64,000 bases of DNA, from positions 5,193,501 through 5,257,500 of the forward strand of contig NZ_CP108644.1 in NCBI RefSeq assembly GCF_041435495.1, in the 5' to 3' direction. Made by a program: the position numbers and the translations under genes. Positions 52,541-61,447 of the stretch are shown one piece after another. The first letter of the stretch is position 1, and every line of letters begins with the position of its first letter. The stretch is from Streptomyces sp. NBC_01116. Its GTDB lineage: Bacteria > Actinomycetota > Actinomycetes > Streptomycetales > Streptomycetaceae. Under the pieces are notes generated by a model. That model worked only from the letters and a program-made list of their open reading frames with translations, had not been told where the DNA came from and did no database searches.

Positions 52541-53896
52541 ATGCGACTCGTCACCGCACGGAGATCCCGGCCGACGAAGCCCCGGCGCAACGCCGCCCTG
52601 ACCATCCTGCTCGCCCTCGCCCTCGCCGCTCCCGCCACCGCCGTGGCGACCGCCGGGGCCTCGGCCCCGAACGCGGCCGTCGCCGCGGACGAGCGGACGC
52701 TCCAGTACGAGATCACCGGGCGCACCACCCCTGCCGCCCGCACCGACATCGCCCGCGCGGGCGTCTCGATCGACGAGGTCCACGACCACGGCGTCGTGAT
52801 CACCGCGGACGCGGCCCAGGCCCGGAAGCTCCGGGCGCGCGGCCACGTCCTGGAGGCCCTGCCCGCCCCGGACGCCGGGCCGGGCGCGGCGGACGGCGTG
52901 GGCGCCCTCGACTTCCCGCCCGCCGACTCCCGCTACCACAACTACGCCGAGATGAACGCGGCGATCGACGCGCGCATCGCCGCGAACCCCTCGATCATGA
53001 GCAAGCGCGTCATCGGCAAGACCTACCAGGGCCGGGACGTCATCGCGGTCAAGGTCAGCGACAACGTCGCCGCCGACGAGGCCGAACCCGAGGTCCTGTT
53101 CACCGCCCACCAGCACGCCCGCGAGCACCTGACCGTCGAGATGGCGCTCTACCTGCTCCGCGAACTGGGCCAGGGCTACGGCTCCGACTCCCGGATCAAG
53201 CAGGCGGTCGACGGCCGCGAGCTGTGGATCGTGCCGGACATGAACCCGGACGGCGGGGAGTACGACATCGCCTCCGGCTCGTACCGCAGCTGGCGCAAGA
53301 ACCGGCAGCCCAACTCCGGTTCCAGCGCGGTCGGCACCGACCTCAACCGCAACTGGGCCTACAAGTGGGGCTGCTGCGGCGGATCCTCCACCAGCCCGTC
53401 GTCGGAGACCTACCGCGGGCCGGCCGCCGAGTCGGCCCCCGAGACGAAGATCGTGGCGGACTTCGTGCGCAGCCGGGTGATCGGCGGGAAGCAGCAGATC
53501 ACGGCGGCCATCGACTTCCACACGTACAGCGAACTGGTGCTGTGGCCCTTCGGCTACACGTACAACGACACCGCCCCCGGCATGACCGCCGACGACCGCA
53601 ACGCGTTCGCGGCGGTGGGCCGGAAGATGGCGGCGAGCAACGGCTACACCGCCGAGCAGTCCAGCGACCTGTACATCACCGACGGGTCGATCGACGACTG
53701 GCTGTGGGGCTCGCAGAAGATCTTCGGCTACACCTTCGAGATGTACCCCCGCTCGGCGTCCGGCGGCGGCTTCTACCCGCCCGACGAGGTCATCGAGCGC
53801 GAGACCTCCCGCAACCGGGACGCGGTGCTCCAGCTGATCGAGAACGCGGACTGCATGTACCGGTCGATCGGCAAGGAGGCGCAGTACTGCTCGTGA
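52541..53896 (+). CDS. Secreted M14 zinc carboxypeptidase
   Basis: A 451-aa proenzyme. ATG 52541 follows AGGAG. The signal peptide spans about 1-49 (basic start, ALTILLALALAAPATAV) and the propeptide about 50-125. The catalytic domain has HARE (192-195) within AHQHAREHLTVE, then DLNRNW, DFHTYSELVLWP (third ligand His) and the catalytic Glu in YTFEMYP. CCGG and a C-terminal Cys pair suggest disulfides. It removes C-terminal residues from extracellular peptides, like the Streptomyces T-type carboxypeptidases. Confidence 0.93.
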   Translation: MRLVTARRSRPTKPRRNAALTILLALALAAPATAVATAGASAPNAAVAADERTLQYEITGRTTPAARTDIARAGVSIDEVHDHGVVITADAAQARKLRARGHVLEALPAPDAGPGAADGVGALDFPPADSRYHNYAEMNAAIDARIAANPSIMSKRVIGKTYQGRDVIAVKVSDNVAADEAEPEVLFTAHQHAREHLTVEMALYLLRELGQGYGSDSRIKQAVDGRELWIVPDMNPDGGEYDIASGSYRSWRKNRQPNSGSSAVGTDLNRNWAYKWGCCGGSSTSPSSETYRGPAAESAPETKIVADFVRSRVIGGKQQITAAIDFHTYSELVLWPFGYTYNDTAPGMTADDRNAFAAVGRKMAASNGYTAEQSSDLYITDGSIDDWLWGSQKIFGYTFEMYPRSASGGGFYPPDEVIERETSRNRDAVLQLIENADCMYRSIGKEAQYCS

Positions 53897-53928
53897 CGGG
53901 GGTCCAGTGCTCCTGATGGGCTGATCCC

Positions 53929-53966
53929 GCTCCGGTGCGGAACTCCGCACGGGCCCGCACCGGAGC
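53929..53966. terminator. Bidirectional terminator with two competing folds
   Basis: A 12-bp perfect stem (53929-53940 with 53955-53966) competes with an inner GTGCGG-AACT-CCGCAC stem (53935-53950). It lies between the carboxypeptidase stop and the vapC stop. Confidence 0.7.
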
Positions 53967-53967
53967 C

Positions 53968-54378
53968 TCAGGCCAGGTCGTGCACGCTGTGTTCGCCCAG
54001 GTCGGGAGCGTGCCGGGCGACCGTGCGGTAGTCGAGGTCGTCATGAAGGACCGTCAGACCGTGGTGGGCCGCGGTGGCGGCGACGACGAGGTCCACGGCG
54101 GAGGCGCTGCGGTGCTGCCCGGCGCGTGCCATGCGGTGCTGGACCGAGGCGACCCAGCGTCCCGCGCTCTTCGGTACGGAGACGTCCGGGTAGAGGTCGG
54201 TGAACATCTCCACGATCTCGTCGTACTCGCGTGCATTCCGGGCGCCGTACAGGAACTCCGCTCGCTGCGGGTAGCAGGAGGCGATCGTTCCGGCCTCGAT
54301 CGCCTCGGACCACGCCGACTGCAGAGAGGCATCGGAGAGCAGCCGGACGAGGCCCGAGGTGTCGAGCAGATAGATCAC
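53968..54378 (-). CDS. VapC-type PIN-domain toxin
   Basis: A 136-aa protein, the usual PIN length. The acidic catalytic residues are in place: Asp6 (LLDTSG), Glu41 (RAEFLYG), Asp96 (AVDLVVA) and Asp113-116 (HDDLDY). PIN toxins cleave structured RNA such as tRNA or rRNA with Mg2+. GTG 54378 overlaps the antitoxin stop by 4 nt (GTGA), so translation is coupled. The genuine RNA target cannot be told from sequence. Confidence 0.92.
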   Translation of the reverse strand: MIYLLDTSGLVRLLSDASLQSAWSEAIEAGTIASCYPQRAEFLYGARNAREYDEIVEMFTDLYPDVSVPKSAGRWVASVQHRMARAGQHRSASAVDLVVAATAAHHGLTVLHDDLDYRTVARHAPDLGEHSVHDLA

Positions 54379-54596
54379 CGGCCGTCCTTCTCCGCCCGAT
54401 GCCGCCGCTCGGCGTCCTCGACCGCGGCCCAGTCGCGCGCGCGCTCGAAGTGGCGGCCGATCCGCGCCGCACGCTCCTGCTGTTCCGCGTAGAAGCGCAG
54501 GGCGAGGTTGACCGTCTCCTTCTTCGTCCGGGCCTTGGACAGGGCCATCGCCCGCTCCAGGGCTTCATCGTCTATGTCGATCTGGGTCACTGACAT
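54375..54596 (-). CDS. VapB-type antitoxin
   Basis: A 73-aa protein. GAAGGG precedes ATG 54596. The N-terminal ribbon-helix-helix (VTQIDIDDEALERAMALSKA) and the signature RTKKETVNLALRFY mark the VapB family. The charged C-terminal half would wrap around VapC. It is the first gene of the pair and divergent from glmS. It probably autorepresses with VapC through a palindrome at 54624-54637. Confidence 0.92.
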   Translation of the reverse strand: MSVTQIDIDDEALERAMALSKARTKKETVNLALRFYAEQQERAARIGRHFERARDWAAVEDAERRHRAEKDGR

Positions 54597-54623
54597 GCCC
54601 GGCCGCCCTTCGTGTGGGTCATG

Positions 54624-54637
54624 TACAAGAAATTGTA
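54624..54637. promoter_or_regulatory. VapBC operator candidate
   Basis: TACAA-GAAA-TTGTA is an inverted repeat in the vapB/glmS intergenic region. On the minus strand it includes TACAAT, a good -10 box for vapB. Overlap of operator and promoter fits autoregulation. Confidence 0.5.
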
Positions 54638-54674
54638 TGCGACCAACATTCCTCTCGCGAGGCGCTTCCGGCCT

Positions 54675-54680
54675 TAGGGT
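54675..54680 (+). promoter_or_regulatory. -10 box of glmS, possibly leaderless
   Basis: TAGGGT ends 6 nt before the glmS ATG, so a normal start point would fall on or next to the start codon. No SD sequence is seen. Confidence 0.45.
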
Positions 54681-54686
54681 GCCGCT

Positions 54687-56534
54687 ATGTGCGGAATCGT
54701 GGGTTATGTCGGGATGCAGTCGGCGCAGGACGTCGTCGTCGCAGGACTCAAGCGCCTCGAATACCGGGGCTACGACTCGGCGGGCGTCGCCGTTCTCGCG
54801 GACGGCGGGCTCGCCGCCGCGAAGAAGGCGGGCAAGCTCGTCAATCTGGAGAAGGAGCTGGGGAGCCGGCCGCTGCCGGCCGGGCGGACCGGCATCGGGC
54901 ACACCCGCTGGGCGACGCACGGAGCGCCCACCGACACCAACGCCCACCCGCACCTGGACAACGCGGGCCGGGTCGCCGTCGTGCACAACGGGATCATCGA
55001 GAACTTCGCGGCCCTGCGCCGCGAGCTGACCGGGCGCGGCCACGCCCTGGAGTCGGAGACGGACACCGAGGTCGTCGCGCATCTGCTGGCCGAGGCGTTC
55101 TCGGCCGGCGGGGACCTCGCGGAGGCCATGCGCCAGGTGTGCCGGCGGCTGGAGGGGGCCTTCACCCTGGTCGCCGTGCACGCGGACCAGCCGGACGTCG
55201 TCGTCGGCGCCCGGCGCAACTCCCCGCTCGTCGTCGGCGTGGGGCAGGACGAGTGGTTCCTCGCCTCGGACGTCGCCGCCTTCATCGCGCACACCCGGTC
55301 CGCCGTCGAGCTGGGCCAGGACCAGGTCGTCGAGCTGAGCCGCGAGGGCGTCGTCGTCACCGGGTTCGACGGCGAGCCCGCCGAGGTGCGCGAGTACCAC
55401 GTCGACTGGGACGCCTCCGCCGCCGAGAAGGGCGGCTACGCCTCCTTCATGCTCAAGGAGATCGCCGACCAGCCCCGGGCCGTCGCCGACACCCTCCTCG
55501 GCCGGGTCGACGGGGAGGGCACGCTCCACCTCGACGAGGTGCGCATCCCGGCCGCCGAGCTGCGGGAGGTCGACAAGGTCGTCATCGTCGCCTGCGGAAC
55601 CGCCTTCCACGCCGGGATGATCGCCAAGTACGCCATCGAGCACTGGACCCGGCTGCCCTGCGAGACCGAACTCGCCAGCGAGTTCCGCTACCGGGACCCG
55701 ATCCTGGACCAGCGCACCCTCGTCGTCGCCATCTCCCAGTCCGGCGAGACCATGGACACCCTGATGGCGCTGCGGCACGCCCGCGAACAGGGTGCGAAGG
55801 TGCTCGCCATCTGCAACACGAACGGCTCGACGATCCCGCGCGAGTCCGACGCCGTCCTCTACACGCACGCCGGGCCCGAGGTCGCCGTCGCCTCCACCAA
55901 GGCCTTCCTCACCCAGCTCGTCGCCTGCTACCTCGTGGCGCTCTACCTCGGGCAGGTGCGCGGCACCAAGTGGGGCGACGAGATCCGTACGGTGGTGCGC
56001 CAGCTCTCCGCGATCTCCGGCGAGGTCGACCGCGTCCTCACGACGATGGAGCCCGTGCGCGAACTGGCCCGGTCCCTCGCCCACCACGACACCGTCCTGT
56101 TCGTCGGCCGGCACGTCGGCTATCCGGTCGCCCTCGAAGGCGCGCTCAAGCTCAAGGAACTCGCCTACATGCACGCCGAGGGCTTCGCGGCCGGCGAGCT
56201 GAAGCACGGGCCGATCGCGCTCATCGAGGAGGGCCTCCCGGTCGTCGTCATCGTCCCCTCGCCGCGCGGCCGTTCCGTGCTCCACGACAAGATCGTGTCC
56301 AACATCCAGGAGATCCGGGCCCGGGGCGCGCGCACCATCGTCGTCGCCGAGGAGGGCGACGAGGCCGTCGTCCCGTACGCCGACCACCTCATCACGGTCC
56401 CCGCAACGCCTACGCTGCTTCAGCCGCTGGTCGCCACCGTGCCGCTCCAGGTCTTCGCCTGCGAACTCGCGACGGCCCGCGGCAACGAAGTGGACCAGCC
56501 GCGCAACCTGGCGAAGTCCGTGACCGTGGAGTGA
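54687..56534 (+). CDS. glmS: Glutamine-fructose-6-phosphate aminotransferase
   Basis: A 615-aa enzyme that makes glucosamine-6-P from fructose-6-P and glutamine. The N-terminal amidotransferase (about 1-225) starts MCGIVGYVG with nucleophile Cys2 (GHTRWATHG, NGIIENF). Two SIS domains follow (ISQSGETMDT, CGTAFHAG, KHGPIALIEEGLP), and the C terminus is DQPRNLAKSVTVE. Its product feeds glmM. No glmS ribozyme is apparent; the leader appears too short to hold one. Confidence 0.97.
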   Translation: MCGIVGYVGMQSAQDVVVAGLKRLEYRGYDSAGVAVLADGGLAAAKKAGKLVNLEKELGSRPLPAGRTGIGHTRWATHGAPTDTNAHPHLDNAGRVAVVHNGIIENFAALRRELTGRGHALESETDTEVVAHLLAEAFSAGGDLAEAMRQVCRRLEGAFTLVAVHADQPDVVVGARRNSPLVVGVGQDEWFLASDVAAFIAHTRSAVELGQDQVVELSREGVVVTGFDGEPAEVREYHVDWDASAAEKGGYASFMLKEIADQPRAVADTLLGRVDGEGTLHLDEVRIPAAELREVDKVVIVACGTAFHAGMIAKYAIEHWTRLPCETELASEFRYRDPILDQRTLVVAISQSGETMDTLMALRHAREQGAKVLAICNTNGSTIPRESDAVLYTHAGPEVAVASTKAFLTQLVACYLVALYLGQVRGTKWGDEIRTVVRQLSAISGEVDRVLTTMEPVRELARSLAHHDTVLFVGRHVGYPVALEGALKLKELAYMHAEGFAAGELKHGPIALIEEGLPVVVIVPSPRGRSVLHDKIVSNIQEIRARGARTIVVAEEGDEAVVPYADHLITVPATPTLLQPLVATVPLQVFACELATARGNEVDQPRNLAKSVTVE

Positions 56535-56591
56535 GCGAGCGGCCCGGGGCGTCCGGGGCGCGAGCGCGACAGGAACAGCGAGGGTGGGGTC

Positions 56592-56960
56592 GTGATCATC
56601 GGGGTCGGGATCGATGTGGCCGAGATCGAGCGGTTCGGCGCGGCGCTGGAGCGTACGCCCCAGCTGGCCGACCGGCTCTTCGTCGACAGCGAGTTGACGC
56701 TGCCCAGCGGCGAGCGGCGCGGCATCGCCTCGCTCGCCGCCCGGTTCGCCGCGAAGGAGGCCCTGGCCAAGGCGCTCGGCGCACCCGGCGGGCTGCTCTG
56801 GAGCGACGCGGAGGTCTGGGTCGAGGCGAGCGGGCAGCCCCGGCTGCGGGTGCGCGGCACGGTCGCCGCCCGCGCCGCCGAACTGGGCGTGCGCGGCTGG
56901 CACGTCTCGCTCAGCCATGACGCGGGCGTGGCGTCGGCCGTGGTCATCGCGGAGGGGTGA
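56592..56960 (+). CDS. acpS: Holo-[acyl-carrier-protein] synthase
   Basis: A 122-aa AcpS-type phosphopantetheinyl transferase. GTG 56592 was chosen. GIDVAEIERF (Mg ligand Asp) and AAKEALAKALG are the family motifs. It transfers 4'-phosphopantetheine from CoA to ACP. It lies 57 nt after glmS. The last about 33 nt are duplicated imperfectly 120 nt downstream. Confidence 0.96.
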   Translation: MIIGVGIDVAEIERFGAALERTPQLADRLFVDSELTLPSGERRGIASLAARFAAKEALAKALGAPGGLLWSDAEVWVEASGQPRLRVRGTVAARAAELGVRGWHVSLSHDAGVASAVVIAEG

Positions 56961-57016
56961 ACCCCGCCCGGCCGGACGACCCGCGGGGGTGAGACCGCCG
57001 CACGCGCGGCGGGCCC

Positions 57017-57044
57017 ACGGGGTCGGGCGTACGGGGTCGGGCGT
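57017..57044. repeat. 14-bp tandem duplication before nnr
   Basis: ACGGGGTCGGGCGT occurs twice in tandem. It lies between the acpS stop and the downstream copy of the acpS tail (57045-57080). Confidence 0.85.
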
Positions 57045-57080
57045 ACGGGGGTGGCGTCGGCCCCCGTGATCGCGGAGGGT
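57045..57080 (+). pseudogene. Duplicated 3' fragment of acpS
   Basis: The fragment encodes VASAPVIAEG in frame, against VASAVVIAEG at the end of acpS (56928-56957). It is followed directly by the nnr RBS and start. It is a short local duplication, not a gene. Confidence 0.75.
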
Positions 57081-57087
57081 GGGACCC

Positions 57088-58536
57088 ATGCGACGTGCCT
57101 ACAGCGTGGAGACCGTACGGGCCGCCGAGGCCGCCCTCATGCAGCGGCTGCCGGAGGGCGCCCTGATGCAGCGCGCCGCCGCCGGGCTCGCCGTGGCCTG
57201 CGGCGATCTGCTGCGGCGCAACGGCCGGGTGTACGGGGCCCGGGTCCTGCTCCTGGTCGGCAGCGGCGACAACGGCGGCGACGCGCTGTACGCGGGCGCC
57301 CGCCTGGCCCGCCGGGGCGCGGGCGTCCGGGCCCTGCTGCTCGCCCCCGACCGGGCCCACCCCGGCGGCCTCGCCGCGCTGCTGGCGGCCGGGGGACAGG
57401 TCGTCGACGGGCCGGACGGGCTCGGCGTGCTCGACCTCGTCGTGGACGGCATCACCGGCATCGGCGGGCGCGGCGGGCTGCGCGAGGACGCCACCGGGCT
57501 GCTCCACACGGTGACCCGGGACCGTACCCCGGTCCTCTCCGTCGACCTGCCGAGCGGGGTGGAGGCCGACACCGGGGAGGTGCACGGCGACGCGGTCCGC
57601 GCGGACGCGACGGTCACCTTCGGCACGTACAAGCCCGGCCTCCTGATCGACCCGGCCGCCGAACACGCCGGGGCCCTGCGGCTGGTGGACATCGGGCTCG
57701 GCCCGGACCTGCCCGAGCCGCCGGACCTGGAGGCCCTCCAGTACGCGGACGTCGCCGCGCTGCTCCCGGCCCCCGGCCCGGAGAGCGACAAGTACCGGCG
57801 CGGGGTCGTCGGCGTCGTCGCCGGGTCCGTGCGCTACCCGGGCGCGGCCGTCCTCGCGGTCGCGGGCGCGCTGCGCGGCGGGGCCGGGGCCGTGCGGTAC
57901 GTCGGACCGGGCGCGGACGCGGTGATCGCCCGCTACCCGGAGGCGCTGGTGCACGCCGGGCCGCCGTCGAAGGCCGGGCGGGTGCAGGCCTGGGTGGTCG
58001 GTCCCGGGCTCGGCGACGGGCGGAGCGCGGAGGCGGCCGTCGCCGACGTCCTGGCCGCCGACGTCCCCGTGCTCGTCGACGCGGACGGGCTGCGGCTGCT
58101 GGACGCGGAGACCGTGCGGACCCGGACCGCCCCCACCGTCCTCACCCCGCACGCGGGGGAGGCCGCGGCCCTGCTCGGCACGGCCCGCGAGGAGGTGGAG
58201 GCCGGGCGGCTCGCCGCGGTGCGCGAGCTGGCCGCCCGCTACCGCGCCACCGTGCTCCTCAAGGGCTCCACGACCCTGGTCGCGGAGGCCCGCGACACCC
58301 CCGTACGGGTCAACCCGACCGGCACGTCCTGGCTCGCCACGGCGGGCAGCGGCGACGTGCTCTCCGGTCTCACGGGGTCCCTGCTCGCGGCCGGACTCGC
58401 CCCGCGCGACGCCGCGTCCGTGGGCGCGTATCTCCACGGGCTCGCCGCCCGGCACGGCTCGGACGGGGCCCCGGTCTCCGCGCAGGACGTCGCGGACGGC
58501 ATCCAGGCCGCCTGGCGCGACGTGCGGGCGGGCTGA
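57088..58536 (+). CDS. nnr: Bifunctional NAD(P)HX epimerase/dehydratase
   Basis: A 482-aa fusion from ATG 57088. The N-terminal YjeF_N epimerase domain (about 1-215) has VRAAEAALMQRLPEGALMQR and GSGDNGGDALYAG. The C-terminal ADP-dependent dehydratase domain (about 225-480) has RYPGAAVLAVAGALRGGAGA and the late NPTGTSWLATAGSGDVLSG motif. It repairs hydrated NADH and NADPH. The RBS overlaps the duplicated acpS tail. Confidence 0.95.
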   Translation: MRRAYSVETVRAAEAALMQRLPEGALMQRAAAGLAVACGDLLRRNGRVYGARVLLLVGSGDNGGDALYAGARLARRGAGVRALLLAPDRAHPGGLAALLAAGGQVVDGPDGLGVLDLVVDGITGIGGRGGLREDATGLLHTVTRDRTPVLSVDLPSGVEADTGEVHGDAVRADATVTFGTYKPGLLIDPAAEHAGALRLVDIGLGPDLPEPPDLEALQYADVAALLPAPGPESDKYRRGVVGVVAGSVRYPGAAVLAVAGALRGGAGAVRYVGPGADAVIARYPEALVHAGPPSKAGRVQAWVVGPGLGDGRSAEAAVADVLAADVPVLVDADGLRLLDAETVRTRTAPTVLTPHAGEAAALLGTAREEVEAGRLAAVRELAARYRATVLLKGSTTLVAEARDTPVRVNPTGTSWLATAGSGDVLSGLTGSLLAAGLAPRDAASVGAYLHGLAARHGSDGAPVSAQDVADGIQAAWRDVRAG

Positions 58537-58580
58537 GCGGGGGCGAGGGTGGAGGCCCGGAAGAGGAAGGGCGGCCGGAC

Positions 58581-58970
58581 ATGGCGAGCGGCAGCGAACC
58601 CGTACGCGTACGCAGGGTCTACGACCCGCCGGAGGACGGCGACGGCACCCGGGTCCTCGTCGACCGGCTCTGGCCCCGGGGCGTCTCCAAGGAGCGGGCC
58701 GCGATCGACGTATGGCTGAAGGACGTCACCCCCTCCGACGAACTGCGCTCCTGGTACCACCAGGACCGCTCCGGCGCACGCCACGACGCCTTCGTCGAGC
58801 GCTACCGCACCGAACTGGACGACCCGGCGCACACGGAGGCCGTCGAGCGGCTCGTCGGCCTGGTGCGCGAGGGCGGCCCCGTCACCCTGATCACCGCCGT
58901 CAAGGACGTGGCCGACAGCCATGTCCCGGTCCTGGTCGACCACCTGAAGCATGTGATGAAACGTACATAA
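58581..58970 (+). CDS. DUF488 (YeaO-like) protein
   Basis: A 129-aa protein from ATG 58581 with GAGGAAGG upstream. VRRVYDPPEDGDGTRVLVDR, LWPRGVSKE and the C-terminal LITAVKDVADSHVPVLVDHL define the family. The biochemical role is unknown. It lies 44 nt after nnr and is probably in the same transcript. Confidence 0.88.
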   Translation: MASGSEPVRVRRVYDPPEDGDGTRVLVDRLWPRGVSKERAAIDVWLKDVTPSDELRSWYHQDRSGARHDAFVERYRTELDDPAHTEAVERLVGLVREGGPVTLITAVKDVADSHVPVLVDHLKHVMKRT

Positions 58971-59030
58971 GGCTGGATATCGGCGTGCACCGCCTCGGAG
59001 GCGACCGACGCCTCTGAGAGACTGGGCGCG

Positions 59031-60209
59031 ATGAACGAGACAGCGTCCCTGAGAGCCCGAGCCGAGATCGACCTCGCCGCGCTGCGCGCCAACGTGCGCG
59101 TCCTGCGCGAGCGTGCGGCCGGGGCACAGCTCATGGCCGTGGTGAAGTCCGACGGATACGGGCACGGGGCCGTGCCCTGCGCACGGGCCGCCCGCGAGGC
59201 CGGGGCCACCTGGCTGGGCACCGCGACCCCGCAGGAGGCGTTCGCCCTGCGCGCGGCCGGACTCGACGGCCGGATCATGTGCTGGCTGTGGACGCCCGGG
59301 GGCCCCTGGCGCGAGGCGATCGACGCCGACATCGACGTGTCGGTCAGCGGCATGTGGGCGCTGCGCGAGGTCGTCGCGGCCGCCGCCGGGGCCGGCCGCC
59401 CGGCCAGGATCCAGCTCAAGGCCGACACCGGCCTCGGCCGCGGCGGCTGCCAGCCCGCCGACTGGCCCGAGCTGGTCACCGAGGCGCTGGCCGCCGAGCG
59501 GACCGGACACGTCCGGATCACCGGCCTGTGGTCCCACTTCGCCTGCGCCGACGAGCCCGGCCACCCCTCGATCGCCGCCCAGCTCGGCGTCTACCGCGAC
59601 ATGCTGGCGTACGCGGAGAAGGAGGGCGTGGAGCCCGAGGTGCGGCACCTGGCCAACTCCCCGGCCACGCTCACGATCCCCGAGGCGCACTTCGACCTCG
59701 TGCGGACCGGCATCGCGATGTACGGCATCTCGCCCGCCCCCGAGCTGGGCACGTCCGCCGACCTCGGGCTCCGGCCCGTGATGACGCTCGCCGCGTCCGT
59801 CGCCCTGGTCAAGGACGCCCCGGCCGGACACGGCGTCAGCTACGGCCACCACTACACGACGACCGCCGGGACGACCCTCGGCCTGATCCCCGTCGGCTAC
59901 GCGGACGGCGTCCCGCGCCACGCGTCGGGCACCGGCCCCGTCCTGGTCGGCGGGAAGGTGCGCACCGTCGCGGGCCGGATCGCCATGGACCAGTTCGTCG
60001 TCGACCTCGGCGGCGACCGGCCGGAGGCGGGCGCGGAAGCGGTGCTGTTCGGACCGGGCGACCGGGGCGAGCCGACCGCGCAGGACTGGGCGGAGGCCGC
60101 CGGGACCATCGCGTACGAGATCGTCACCCGCATCGGCTCCCGGGTGCCGAGGGTGCACGTGAACGGGACCGCCGATCCGAGCGGGCCGACCGGGGGCGTG
60201 CAGCGGTGA
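59031..60209 (+). CDS. alr: Alanine racemase
   Basis: A 392-aa PLP enzyme that makes D-alanine for peptidoglycan. The PLP lysine is Lys39 in AVVKSDGYGHG. The TIM-barrel part continues with LKADTGLGRGG and the C-terminal domain with SYGHHYTT and RIAMDQFVVDLG. The SD is weak. The stop overlaps the following hydrolase gene (GTGA). Confidence 0.96.
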   Translation: MNETASLRARAEIDLAALRANVRVLRERAAGAQLMAVVKSDGYGHGAVPCARAAREAGATWLGTATPQEAFALRAAGLDGRIMCWLWTPGGPWREAIDADIDVSVSGMWALREVVAAAAGAGRPARIQLKADTGLGRGGCQPADWPELVTEALAAERTGHVRITGLWSHFACADEPGHPSIAAQLGVYRDMLAYAEKEGVEPEVRHLANSPATLTIPEAHFDLVRTGIAMYGISPAPELGTSADLGLRPVMTLAASVALVKDAPAGHGVSYGHHYTTTAGTTLGLIPVGYADGVPRHASGTGPVLVGGKVRTVAGRIAMDQFVVDLGGDRPEAGAEAVLFGPGDRGEPTAQDWAEAAGTIAYEIVTRIGSRVPRVHVNGTADPSGPTGGVQR

Positions 60210-61447
60210 GCGAGAGCAGCGCGGGGGAGGTGGTGGCCGCGACCGCGGCCGGTGCGGCCGGCTGGCGCCGGGCCGGGATCGCCGGGGCCGCCATAGGAGT
60301 GCTCGCCGCCGGCGCGGCCGCCGGGGTCGCCGTCGAGCGGCTCACCGTCGGGCGCGGCATGCGCAAGAAGGCCCGCCTCGCCCTGGACGCCACCGGGCCC
60401 TACGGGTCGCTGCGCGGCACGCCGGGCCGGGCCGTCGCCGACGACGGCACCGAGCTGCACTACGAGATCGAGGAGGCGGAGGAGGCTCCGCTCCCGGGCG
60501 AGGAGGGAACCGGCTCCTCCGGCACCCGCCGCCGCAGGCTCTTCGGGCGCAAGGCGCCCGCCCCGGTCACCGTCGTCTTCAGCCACGGCTACTGCCTCGG
60601 CCAGGACTCCTGGCACTTCCAGCGGGCCGCCCTGCGCGGCCTCGTACGCGCCGTGTACTGGGACCAGCGCAGCCACGGGCGCTCCGGGCGGGGCCGGGCT
60701 CAGGCGGACGGGGTGCCGCTCGGCATCGACCAGCTCGGCCGCGACCTGAAGGCGGTCATCGACGCGGCGGCGCCCGAGGGCCCGCTGGTGCTGGTCGGGC
60801 ACTCCATGGGCGGCATGACGATGATGGCGCTCGCCGACCAGTACCCGGCCCTGATCCGCGACCGGGTCGCCGCCGTGGCCCTGATCGGCACCTCCAGCGG
60901 CAAGCTCGGCGAGGTCGACTTCGGGCTGCCGGTGGCGGGCGTGAACGCGGTGCGCCGGGTGCTGCCCGGGGTGCTGAAGGCGCTCGGCTCGCAGACGGAG
61001 CTGGTGGAGAAGGGGCGGCGCGCCACCGCGGACCTCTTCGCCGGGCTGATCAAGCGGTACTCGTTCGGTTCGCGGGACGTGGACCCGGCGGTCGCCCGGT
61101 TCGCGGAACGGCTGATCGAGTCCACCCCGATCGATGTGGTCGCCGAGTTCTACCCGGCCTTCACCGAGCACGACAAGAGCGGTGCGCTGCCCGCGTTCCG
61201 GGACGTGCCCGTGCTGATCCTGGCCGGGGAGAAGGACCTGGTCACCCCCAGCTCGCACAGCGAGGCCATCGCGGACGTCCTGCCCGACGCCGAGCTGGTG
61301 ATCGTGCCGGACGCGGGGCACCTGGTGATGCTGGAGCACCCGGAGACGGTCACCGACCGGCTGGCCGACCTGCTCGTACGCAGCGGCACGGTGCCGGGCG
61401 CTAACGTTGGCGGACATGGAAGCACCGCACAGCGGCCCGGCCGCTGA
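60206..61447 (+). CDS. Alpha/beta hydrolase, membrane-anchored
   Basis: A 413-aa protein. GTG 60206 overlaps the alr stop by 4 nt. An N-terminal hydrophobic segment (about 18-45, AGIAGAAIGVLAAGAAAGVAV) is followed by a basic, Glu-rich insert and a hydrolase core. The core has HGYCLGQDSW (oxyanion), nucleophile Ser in VGHSMGGMT, Asp in LAGEKDLVTP and His in DAGHLVMLEHP. The substrate is unknown. It overlaps tsaE by 32 nt, so the three genes form one unit. Confidence 0.9.
   Translation: MSESSAGEVVAATAAGAAGWRRAGIAGAAIGVLAAGAAAGVAVERLTVGRGMRKKARLALDATGPYGSLRGTPGRAVADDGTELHYEIEEAEEAPLPGEEGTGSSGTRRRRLFGRKAPAPVTVVFSHGYCLGQDSWHFQRAALRGLVRAVYWDQRSHGRSGRGRAQADGVPLGIDQLGRDLKAVIDAAAPEGPLVLVGHSMGGMTMMALADQYPALIRDRVAAVALIGTSSGKLGEVDFGLPVAGVNAVRRVLPGVLKALGSQTELVEKGRRATADLFAGLIKRYSFGSRDVDPAVARFAERLIESTPIDVVAEFYPAFTEHDKSGALPAFRDVPVLILAGEKDLVTPSSHSEAIADVLPDAELVIVPDAGHLVMLEHPETVTDRLADLLVRSGTVPGANVGGHGSTAQRPGR

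Noticed and set aside
54597..54686. glmS ribozyme
   Set aside because: The intergenic region is only 90 nt, shared with vapB, and the predicted start point is at the ATG.
57051..58580. Long alternative frame upstream of the DUF488 gene, starting in the acpS-like fragment
   Set aside because: It is antagonistic to the well-supported nnr frame and is Arg/Gly low-complexity.
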